Assembly: GCF_041260155.1 (NCBI RefSeq)
Contig: NC_091932.1
Coordinates: 9,366,804 to 9,430,803 of the forward strand
Length of the DNA: 64,000 nucleotides
Source: Ptychodera flava
Lineage: Eukaryota; Hemichordata; Enteropneusta; Ptychoderidae
Direction of reading: 5' to 3'
The position numbers and the translations under genes are program-made. Below, in pieces: positions 37,789-48,800 of the stretch (position 1 is its first letter; each line of letters opens with the position of its first letter). Below the pieces are notes generated by a model. That model did no database searches and was not told the origin of the DNA. It saw only the letters and a program-made list of their open reading frames with translations.

Positions 37789-37905
37789 TCTATTATCTGA
37801 CCAGTTTGATTGCCTAATTCGCCAAAGCAAGCAAGGTGGTAATTGAGTCTATTATCTTATGAGTTTGAGTGCCTAATTTGCCAAAGTAAGCAAGGGTAAA
37901 TTACT
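37789..37905. repeat. 59-bp imperfect tandem repeat, two units
   Basis: Both units start TCTATTATCT and share the blocks GCCTAATT and GCCAAAG, each followed by AAGCAAGG. Confidence 0.75.
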
Positions 37906-37955
37906 AATCTGTGGACGCTGTCACCAGATTATCACCGGATTAACTTTGACAAAGT

Positions 37956-38010
37956 CAACAACGAGCGCACCAGCAAGGGATAACATACCTTGCTGGTGCA
38001 CTCGTTGTTG
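37956..38010. repeat. Hairpin with 23-base arms
   Basis: CAACAACGAGCGCACCAGCA in the left arm pairs with TGCTGGTGCACTCGTTGTTG in the right arm with one mismatch; the loop is 9 bases. Confidence 0.8.
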
Positions 38011-38609
38011 GCCATAGCAAGACACAGCTGTAATCTGAACGTCAGCTCAGTCTCTACTCCAGAGTGGAGGAGACTGTATAACACTACGATCCTTTAAAGC
38101 CGTTTTTCGACAATTTGCCGTATCAGTCGCCTCAAATTCGTCTTCGATGGATAAATTGTGTGGAATAATCGATATATTGTCTGTATTCCTATCTTGTTCA
38201 ACTTGAAGTTTGTTCCTTCACTGGGGATGTTAGGATGTCTAATTTTGTTCTACTGTGTTCAAGGTAGTGATCATATTGTTTTTACTTGATTGAAATATAA
38301 ATATATGTTCTCGCAACATGTTTTGTGTCGTAAGTTTCTGTTATAAGGTTGTATATTTCTCTGTTATTTGTTCTGAGTCATCTGTCATAAACTTTGTGGT
38401 ATCACTGGTTGACGAGTTATTTTGACGCTTCCTTATTATGTAATTATCAGTGTCTAGAACTGCTGTTCCACTTCCATTATCTAACGGTTTGATCAGTACC
38501 TCACCGTTTTCTGATAGTGTTCTGAAAGTATTCTATTCTGTGTTTCGGAAAGGAAACCTAGTTTCAGGAAAGTATGCAATAACATTACACTAGTCTTATT
38601 AAAGTTATT

Positions 38610-39632
38610 ATTTGTGGTGTGATTCCAACAAACTGACAATAAATAGGAGTAAGACAAATTTTATTATATTTAGAGGCCGACGTAAGAAACTGAATGTCTC
38701 GGGTTCTGTTTACATCCGTACAAATCAGAGAGGTTGATGTTGCCCCTTTTGTGGTATTTTGTTGGATAAGCATCTCTCTTGGTCTGAACATATTGATAAG
38801 ATAAATAAGATTATTCGGAAGAAATGTGGAATTTTGTACAGACTCAGATCCATTTTACCTTTACACATTTTGTTACTTTTGTACAATGCATTTATACTTC
38901 CCCACATCAGCTACGGCCTAGAAGTCTGGGGAAGTACGTACTCTACACGCTTAAACTGTATCTTAGCAGCCCAGAAAATGATTGTTCGCACGATGATGTT
39001 CAAATCAACCACAGACCACTCAGCTCCTTGTTTCACTCAACTTAATATTCTCGATGTTTTTAAACTCCATAAATTCCTTCTAGGTACCTTCGTTTACAGC
39101 TTGATTCACAAGCATTCACCACATACATTATCAGATTACTTCAGTGTCAGTTGTCATGACTATAATACTAGAAATTGTCAACTTCAAAACCTACGTCCAT
39201 ATCATGCAATGACAAAGTCAGGCCAGTTTGCTGTTTCTTTTTCTGGAGCAAGAGTTTGGAATGACATACCTTTCCATATAAAGTCCACAAACTCTCTACT
39301 AACTTCAAACACACTTTTAGACAATATTTGATCAATCAGTAACAGATTTCACTTTTGCCATGTAGTAATTTAGTGATCTTCTACGATATTGTAATTATTT
39401 CAGCACTTTTCTTTTATTTACTTAAAGAACTATTTGTTATTGTTGTCATGAGCCCCTTTGCTAACTGTTTTTTCAGACAAGCTACCATGACTGGGTTCGG
39501 GCTAGACTAGCTGTAAGCTATTTCCTGACTCCCCATTTACCCTCTACATTGTTATTTTCTCCCTCTCGAGTTCATGTGTCATGTAATTGACTTTTTCAAA
39601 TCGGGTAAATAAACCAATTATTATTATTATTT
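38610..39632 (+). mobile_element. 3' fragment of a Jockey-type LINE
   Basis: Encodes the end of a LINE ORF2: KTNFIIFRGRRKKLN, then LDKHLSWSEHIDKINKIIRK, LLYNAFILPHISYGLEVWGS and SFSGARVWNDIP. At least one frame shift separates the first block from the rest. It ends in an ATT repeat after AATAAACC. The family differs from the 33.7-kb copy. Confidence 0.8.
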
Positions 39633-39677
39633 ACTCAGGGTATTGATAAACAAATGATCACATATGCAAGTTCAAGT

Positions 39678-39845
39678 TTATTACATTTATGGTTGAGTTT
39701 TATTACATTTATGGTTAATTTGTTTATTACATTTGTTGTTGCGGGTTGTTACATTAATGGTTGACTGTTTATTCATTTGTGGTTGATTTTATTACAATTG
39801 TGGTTGATATTACATTTGTGGAGATTATTACATTTTTGGAGGTTA
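39678..39845. repeat. Degenerate tandem repeat of a TTATTACATTTRTGG unit
   Basis: About seven loose copies of a 20-28-base unit lie just after the LINE tail. Confidence 0.7.
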
Positions 39846-40100
39846 CAAGTGTGTACATTGTAAGTGTACATTGTTATGGCGGTATCATGTAAGGAATTGG
39901 TTAGCCATGGCGAGACTACCCGTATCCTAAGTGTCTTTGCACAGACCATCGTCTGAAGTCACTGTGGAGAAAGGTGTGATACTGCACCTTTTGACGCTAC
40001 GTTTCAAAAACAAAGTTTTCTTCATCAGTCGCTGAAAATTAATAAATCTTATAGAATGATTGATCGTATGTGTTACCATATCACAATCAGAATACAGAAT

Positions 40101-40381
40101 ACGAATATCTTCCAAGTGGTCGTCGCCTTAGGGTTCCACGTTCTCGTACAAATAGATTTAAGCATAGCTTTGTACCAAGGTCAATCAGTCTATTGAATCA
40201 GTTGTAACCTGATGCGTGTCTGTGTACATGTATGTATAGGTATTATTATAAGTACTATAGGTATTATTATAAGTACATTTAGTCTTTATACATTATATTA
40301 ATTTTTCTTTTTGTCTTCTGCCAATGTACACAAAATTTCATGTAACTATTACATGACAAATAAAGAATGAATGAATGAATA
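40101..40381 (+). mobile_element. Very short 3' end of another LINE
   Basis: A frame reads EYLPSGRRLRVPRSRTNRFK then HSFVPRSISLLNQL and a stop, typical of the last residues of Jockey-type LINE ORF2. It ends in AAATAAAG and a GAAT repeat. Confidence 0.65.
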
Positions 40382-42792
40382 TTGTTCCACTGAAGTTTGA
40401 ACACCAAATCGGTGTTCATACTGTACTCTTTACTGAACTTAGATATTCATATGTGCAGTGACAGATGTGTCAGCATCTGGAAACAAACCCGTAACGCAAA
40501 ATATTTGAAGACTGAATCATCTGAAACAAAATGATCATTTAATCAATGATATTTACAGCAATAATTAATGTGCCCCCTCATGGTCCATAATGGACAAAAG
40601 CAAACTTTGCACAACATATTATATACGAGGAGAAGCCAAGTACATTGTGGAATGCTAAGTTTGCTTGAGTCAAGTATGGGCCGAGAGGGCGAAAATTATT
40701 GCTATTATACATCTTGAGCCACAATGCTTGATAATCGGGTGCATTATCAGTAATAATCGGAGAGCATTATGTCACAAAATTCACAAGTATTGACTAAGCT
40801 ATAAAATGATTTATGAAATAATTTACAATAAAGGTATTCAAAACCAACATACTTGCTTTTGCGTCAATCAGTCTGTAATTATGATCTTAGAATATGGGAT
40901 ACAGTCACCAAACAAAGACATATTTTTATCCGGAGATGTCCGTGAGCTGCGGCATGGAAAAACAAGGAACACACGCAAATGATAAATAGAAGCAAACAAT
41001 ACAATTTTTCTGTAAACTTTTTGACTAGTCCCAGTCGTTGTGGGCTACGAAGGACGGTCTTTGGCTAAGTATCAGTGGACATATAACTTCGCCGCATACA
41101 CCATTGCGACCGCTCACAGCGGTGTACAGTTCTGTCCATGGTAAAGGCGAGCAAACAGAAGTTCCGTAAAATACGATCATTTCAACCAAATTTTGACAAG
41201 TTCTAAAAGTTAAACAATGTGCGCTACACCAGATGTCTGTCTCTCGCATTTTACCAAAGCTGACTCGATTTCAGGCAGTACTGAAACTGTCATATCGGGT
41301 GAAAGTCATCTGAAGCTTGGGATTGAAAGTTATTAATCAGCTGTGTTCAGTACGCCTACGTTTTCTGGCGTATAGAGAGGGTCGGCACCTGCACTGCCTG
41401 ATTAGATTCGAGATCATTTATCACATTGTTTGCAACTTTGTGTTCGTGCCAGACATTTACTTTCGCTTGTCACTGACACGATATCAAATACACTATATCA
41501 AACATAACCACAATCTCACGTCAAAAACATCGCCGCCGGGTCTCCGGAAGTGTTGTTTAAGTCAGTTCGATCACTTCCTTTTTAATCAAAAAGTTCGACT
41601 GTGTCAACTAAATTTGGATACAGTCGGGTTTCTGAAAGTCATGATCGTTTTTAAAATAAATCATTTTTAAAATAAATGTTAGTGAGATTTTCGAGATCTC
41701 TTGCACGCAAAATTTTATCATTTTTGTCAAAAAAATGGCTGGAGTTTTATATCTATAAACTGAATTTAGTTTATTCGAGTATGATTTTACCACGCAATTT
41801 GATCTCACAAAAAATAAATACCGAAAAGAATCGTTTCAGTATGTTTCTGATCTGAGGTACAATTCGTTTATTTCCTATACTCTGAGTATGTCACTCGAAC
41901 AATTCAACAGAGTCTCAACTCAGGCATGCTTATTGTTCAGCGAATTTGTTATCATACTATCACAAAGACAGTCGACGTCTTCACTGCTATAAACAGTCTT
42001 ACCGGGGCACGTCGATTATAGCTGCAGAGTGTAAGGGGACGTCGAAAGCTGACGTCCTGCAAACGTAATCCCTTAGTTTGATATCAGCCCTCCCTTCCCA
42101 GGCCTGAAACTGAAATTCTTGAATGCCAAATTGGTTCCAGGAAAACTGTGTTCTTTTTATGTTTGGAGAATATCCACCTGTATGTAACGCACATGTTGTG
42201 CAAAATCTACTCATAAATGTAGATAAACAAACTTTACATGTTGGCAATTTTTCAATTTACCAAATTGAGTGGTATGCCAATGAACAGGTGTGATTTTCTT
42301 CGTGGCATAACATCGCTTACAAACGGAGAGAAGATAGTATGTGTCGAACGATAATGATTTTTCTTGGTACAAATCACGGTTGCTCGGAGTCTGTGGAGGG
42401 ACTCTGTACAAATGTATTAAAAAGTGTAAAAAGACACGTTTCATAATTGCACAACATGACTTTCACCTATTTCATGTGTTGCAATTAAAATATTGTATTT
42501 GTTATGGTTTCATGGTTTGAATTCATTTGTTTTGTTGTAGAAATATCCTTTTTGCGATTTTGATGAACGCAAAACGATCGGGGTCTCACCCATTCCCTAA
42601 AGTAAGACATTTCGTTTTAGTGCGCCAGCTTTTACAAACAACGGCCCAAAAAAGTATATTGTCGGAATTCATTACAAGTTTCCACACATGAAATCCTCCT
42701 TTCATATGCAAATAAGTACATGACATCTGCACGCTGACGGAAGCACTAATACATATCAAAGCGAGGTTAGAAGATTTCTTGTGAAAAAAAAC
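40382..42792. other. Spacer upstream of gene 3
   Basis: No supported gene or repeat. The last 100 bases contain ATGACATCTGC at 42720-42730, similar to the string upstream of genes 1 and 2. Confidence 0.4.
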
Positions 42793-42871
42793 ATGGGACA
42801 ATCATTCATTATTATTCACCTTGCATTTGTTACATGTTTCAATCTTGTGTTGCCATCGAGCGGTCAAAAGG
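42793..42871 (+). CDS. Gene 3 exon 1: signal peptide
   Basis: Encodes MGQSFIIIHLAFVTCFNLVL plus a short tail, and ends in phase 1 at GTAAGT. Confidence 0.72.
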
Positions 42872-45800
42872 GTAAGTCAGGCTATCACTTGATAGTACCT
42901 ATTATTATTCAGAAGATGTATTCATTATATTACAGTCTGAGAATAAGGAAACTTTGGCATTTCCTATTCACTCGCCTATATCTCACGCCTAGGACACCTA
43001 ATTCATTAGCATACAATACACTGTTTAACAAGGGATTAGTTGGCAAAATGTGTGTTTTAATGGTGTTGTGTAGCAATTGTATAAATCGTTGAAAAGAAAT
43101 GCTACATGGTCGGCATTGTCAGAGAAATGTGCTTTCGTCGAACAGATATTTACATTTTTACTCCCCGCCGGACGAAAACCAGAACTTGTGGATTAGGTTG
43201 CGAACGTACGTACGTCCGCAGGGAGACGTTTTTCGAATAAGACTGGGCCCGATCGATTTGTCTCAAACTTGGTATGAGGACAGCATATAATGGCGTACAT
43301 ATGGACTTTGGTTTATTTGTCACCCGATTCAATATGGCCTCAAGGTCTGTCTTACATGACTAGAATTATTTCAGTCAAACTTGGCAGAATGACATAGTAC
43401 TTTTATATTGAGATGCACGTAAATGTATTTATTCAATATGCGAGCCTAGTGGCCATTTCCCTTTTTTTTTTGCCTTTCTAGAGCCATAACTGTAAGTCTC
43501 CTGGACCGACTTAAATTATAGTTTACTCAAAGTCAAGATGCAATGACGTATCACTGCATTATCATGGCTTCTATATATTAACATCTAATCAAATCACCTA
43601 AATTAAAGATTGTGACTGTGTGATATATACGACGACTTGGTGCTTATGGTTTCAGTATCCATGCGCGATGATTACATTCTTTAAAAATGGGATTCCGTAT
43701 TTGTACATGATTCCAATATACATTGAATATCAGGGAATACTTAGATTACAAATCGATACTCTTTGTCATAGGAATGCGTTATTTGAGCTGCTAACTATTT
43801 CCTAAGGGCAGACACTGTATGATTAATTCCTTAATATCGGAGAGTTTCGTTTAAGCAACGCAGCGGTTATGTTTTGATCGTAGTGTCGCTGAGGCACTTC
43901 CTGTTTTATAGAACCTAGGCTTTAGAGGAACAAGTAGTAGACTTTACTTTCCCAGACTCTAGTTGGATTTCTAATTTCATGTTTATTTTAAATTACGTTT
44001 AATAAATCATTGATATACGTTCCAACACAGCATGCATCTTGAACCTACAAATATGGGAATGGAAAGGGAACTATGTTAAGTTGATTTTACATGCACTACT
44101 AATTTTAGCTTTTTGATTCAAGATCGTATCTTTCATTGGTAAAATATTTTACATATAAAAGAGGGATTAATCTGCAAAATCAATTTGAAATAGTCTGTGA
44201 TGTATTTTCACTCAAAATTGCTGGTCAAACTTCAGAATATATTTAGGTCAATACCTTGGTTCGACGAAAATCATAGGAGTTGCCCATTGTTGCTCAGATT
44301 AACCACGCTCAATAATATATATTTATATGGTAGTGAGAAAGCGGGCAATAATGAAGTTAACAGTAAGGACAGCGTCCTGTTATCAAAACTTTCTGCCACT
44401 AAACATGATTGTCTATGGCTTCGTCACTGGCAAACATCAACAAGCAGAAAATTCACGGATAACAAACAATAGCTCCACTTTGAAATTTTGCTTTAATCTG
44501 TGATTATTCTCTGAAAGTGTAATGAACTTTACTCTTTAAAAAATTGCAGAAATTTCCTCTTTTTAATGCCAAATGCCAGATAGTAAGGTTGTGATTATGA
44601 CTGAATATGACTGAAAGATCATTGATTGTATCGCGGAGACTCTTCATATTCAGTTTCTTATAAGATGAATGCCAATGATATCTTAAAGAAAATAATATGT
44701 TTTACCAAAAGTGGAGGATAAGTAAACAGGACTTTGGATGTGCAACTTTCGTCATTTGATGAAAGCTGAATAAGGTCATCGCAGGGAACTGACAAGGCGC
44801 ATTTGATTAGTGTTGGAAGAAAAATATCTCAGAATATGAATTTTAAAAGACATTGGAGCAAAAAAATGTGAAAAATGCTTGAAAATCATAAAATCTTAAC
44901 ACAGCTTAAAAATCCATTAGCTGTATTTTCTGGCGATTTTTCTGTGTTAGTTTTGATTGGAATGATCACCGGCTCATGTTAAAAAGCCTGTCAAATAACA
45001 GAGAATCGCATATTATTCGGAAACATTACGTGCCCTACAACTAAATAACATGTGATTTTACAACGAAAATTTCAATTTTTGTCCGGACAGAAATACAAAC
45101 TCTGTTGACACGCGGATTGCAACGTAGGCATTCTTCTGCACCTGAGCGAGCCATTTACAGCAATTTCAAAATAAATATTCATTACTTATGCCCGGTACTT
45201 ACGTCGTAGTCCATTGTCCGAGCACGTTGCGTAGCCAGATGTCTGGCAATCCACGACGCAATGTTATTTGATCCCGCAATAAACGTGAACTTGTACATCT
45301 CGCGTGATCGCGGCGTCACCATATCTGCGATGTCCCCAGCACGCTGAGCATGCCAGACGTCAACAAACGAGCTCGGAAGGGCAACACGTTTGAACAAAAA
45401 TTAGCAGTTTTATGTGGCTATAACATCACTATCATGTTTGTTTCTTCGTAAAACAATATTTTGCAGCAAATATGAGCCTCCAACGTGGACTTTTCCGAGG
45501 TAAAAATGGTCAAAAATTACAAATGATGGCCCTTTACACTATAGGGAAAATGTGCGTGACTAGAGCGAGAAACTGACGCTTTCTCGAAATCGGTGAGAAT
45601 CTGTTCTTATTCTCACCGCTGTCGGTGAGAAAATTTTAATCTCCACTGGAGATTGGTGAGAAATGCACTCCTTGGCGAAAATCAAGTGTGAGAACAAATT
45701 CTCACCGGTGAGAATGGAAATTCTCACTAAGTACAGCGAGAATGAAATTCACTGGCGAGAATCATCAAGACTCGCCGTTCATTGGCGAGAATCATAAAGA

Positions 45801-48800
45801 CTCTGAAAGGCGAGTCTTGATGATTCTCGACAGTGAATTTCAATTTCTCACCAATCTCCAGTGGAGATTAAAATTTTCTCACCAACAGCGGTGAGAATAA
45901 GAACAGATTCTCACCGATTGCGAGAAAGCGTCAGTTTCTCGCTCTAGTCACGCACTTTTTCTCTATAGTGTTAAAAGGGAGCCTACGAAGCTACAAATTA
46001 GATGCCCTAGCTGTCAGACCGATCGCTTAGAAGAAAAAATGTTTTTGAAAATTTGACATAACTAGCCCCTTAAAATTACTGCATATGCAAATTTAGTCAT
46101 GTATTAAATAAACGTGAATGACTTATAAACAACATTTGTTTGCAACTGGGCAAACAGTATAGGAGGAGAAGATTTTTTAATGAAAATTGAGCAAAACATA
46201 GAAAGCTTTTTTTAAAATGTCTCTTTTGCAATGTTTAGAACAATATTGACTGGACCTGACTGTCTAAAGAAGATGCATATGCATATCAAATTCGAAAGTT
46301 GTTTAATCGGCAGTATCACTTGAGAAGCAGCTGTTTAACCAAAAATGATAAAAACAACCCAAAGTTCTGATATGCAGATTTCAAAGTTCAGTCTTTCTGA
46401 ATATCATGTAGCACAAATATGAAAAATCTCCTAGCTGTTGATTCGAAACATGGGTGAAAATCCGAAGAGCTCCGTGTGACTGGAAAAGCTGAGAGCTATG
46501 AACAGATTAATGTTATAAAATGATGTATTATTATGGAAGTTACAGCTAAAAAGCGTCAGTCAGACCTTCTTGTCCGCAGAGATAAGAATAATTTCACAAA
46601 CAACAATGATTATATGTAAGTGTGTATTTAGGCCATGTACGCCAACTTATTGTGATAAATAACCCTGACCAATGAAGCTTAAACAAAAACCTTAAAAGAG
46701 CGATTAAACGATTATAGCATCTATACGTCCAAACAAACCAATCTTAGCATGTGGAAGAAATAGAACACAGAAAGCATCCCCATTAAAGCAAAATCAGACG
46801 AGGAAAAAACAAATCATCTGCGCATTTTAAAATGCACATGAGATGGATCAATATATGTAAATTCTCATTTTCCTCTACAGTTCATTTAAATGAAACTCAA
46901 TTACAAATAACTGCAGTAACTGATAAACGCACCACATCAGCATTTCGAAACATGAGGGGAACGCTCCATTAACTTGGACGTACCCGAGTAACCCGAGTTG
47001 GTTATCAGAGGATTAATCTCTATGTCAACATATGCGAACAGATTATCTTTTAGTGTAAACGAAACATTAGCACTGCCGGAACTACTTTTAGCATGGCCAA
47101 TGCCAGTCGGCGCCTGATTTGATGATGCCCCCCCCCCCCCCCCCTGTGCGGCACTCAGGATTTCCAACCAGCGTTAAAAGTGCCGTCCAGCACTTGCTGT
47201 TACTTTGAGGTCATCATTTAGTTCATAAAATTGCATAAAGAGTTTACAAAAACGATGGTACTATAGAATTCTTTTCAAATAAAATGCTATTTAAACAATA
47301 CTAGCAGTTAATTAACGTACGCTAAGTTTGCATACGAATAGCTATTTTTGTATGAATGTTTATACCCCTATAAAAGAAAGCACGGTAGCGAAAATCAGCA
47401 CAACAAAACAGGACTTCAGCACAACAAAACAGGACTTTTACTAAAACGTACTCTTTCATTTTCAGTTCAGACTCACATTGCATGCGAAAGGTGCATGCAA
47501 TGCAATGAAAGTCACGAGCAAACTTTGGTGTCAACGGATCCAGTCTTTGAATTATCAATGAACACTCACTTATTTTTTCTGGTCAAAAGCCAAAGGCTAC
47601 TTGTCCATCGCAACAAGCCTCTCTGTTTGCAGGGTGTTCATTTTTAGCCGGATGCCGGCCAAATTGACCGGCTTCTTCCGTATTTTGGCCGGCTACTTTC
47701 CAGCAATGTTTCGCTCTGTAGCCCCGAAATTCTGGTTTAGATAATAATATTTTGATATTTGTTGTCTTGCAAGCCGGAGATAACATTTCAGAAGTGCCTA
47801 TGTGGCTATATGTAATCTAGCAATTTACGCGGTGAACTTGTTGCTATCTAGTATCAGCCTGTAGTACCGCCATCTGCGAACGTGTACTGAACTGGGAATC
47901 GCTCTCGAGGTCATCCTTGCTTTCCCGACTACAGCCCGAATTATTCCGACGTTCACATCGGGTGCACCATTGGACTACCGTTACGCCCACCAATAGGCGG
48001 CCATTTCCGAATAAAGCCGACGTTTGTTTCTCTCAAATGCGAAAGAGAAGAAAGTCTCAAACGCGGAAGAAAAAAAAAACAAAAACAAAAAAACAAAACG
48101 CTTCAGAGCTTTTGTTTTCTGCGTAAGAGTTGGGCCTTGTCTGATGGGTAGGTTTTTGATCAAATGTAAAGCAACCAAAAGTTACTGAGTCTCATTTTTC
48201 ATACTTTGAAACGCCACGTCAATCCATCCATAGTCGATCATAGATCTACATCGCGTTTTGTGGAAGGGAAAGTCTACGCGGGAGTCTAAACTTGAAAACG
48301 TTGATTTTCTGCGTAAGAGTAGGACTTTGTCTTTTGGTTGCCGGAGGTTTTAGATCAAATCTAAATAAACAAACAATTACTTGGTCTCATTTTTCGTACT
48401 TTTGAAACGCTACGTCAATCACAGTGTCATATTCAGGTCGAACACAGTCCCTCTATCCACCGGTCTGGAAACGCCTATTGTAAAAGGTGTCAATCACCTG
48501 GACCGCACAGCCAAACCGCGATCACGTGATAATGCGTAGCTTGGGTTTGTCCTGCATGCCACATCCCCGATTGTGTGTACGCTTTTCTCGAATTTTCGCT
48601 GTTTTTGGCTCTATTAAGTGTTCTCTGCGTCTAACTACGACACGAAGACAGAAATCATCATATCCTGAAACCGGTGTTTGTTTTTCGTGATCCTTCTCCC
48701 ATCGTAAATGATGATAGTGTGCTATAATTTCTGGGGTTGATCGCTGCGAGTGTGTTGACGTAGCACAAGCACGGCTGGAATCAAACCGGAAAATTTGTCG

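Larger units (their letters stand above)
35291..38609. other. Spacer with small hairpins and repeats
   Basis: No gene is supported; the short open frames at 36305-36511, 36638-36925 and 37398-37625 lack domains or splice context. The recognisable items are the foldbacks at 37378 and 37956 and the 59-bp tandem repeat at 37789. Confidence 0.45.

Noticed and set aside
43130-43400. Possible interspersed repeat or gene fragment
   Set aside because: It looks repeat-like, but there is no second copy in the window and no clear ends.
47900-48130. Basic, Lys-rich open frame
   Set aside because: It is driven by an A-rich tract inside the 2.87-kb element.
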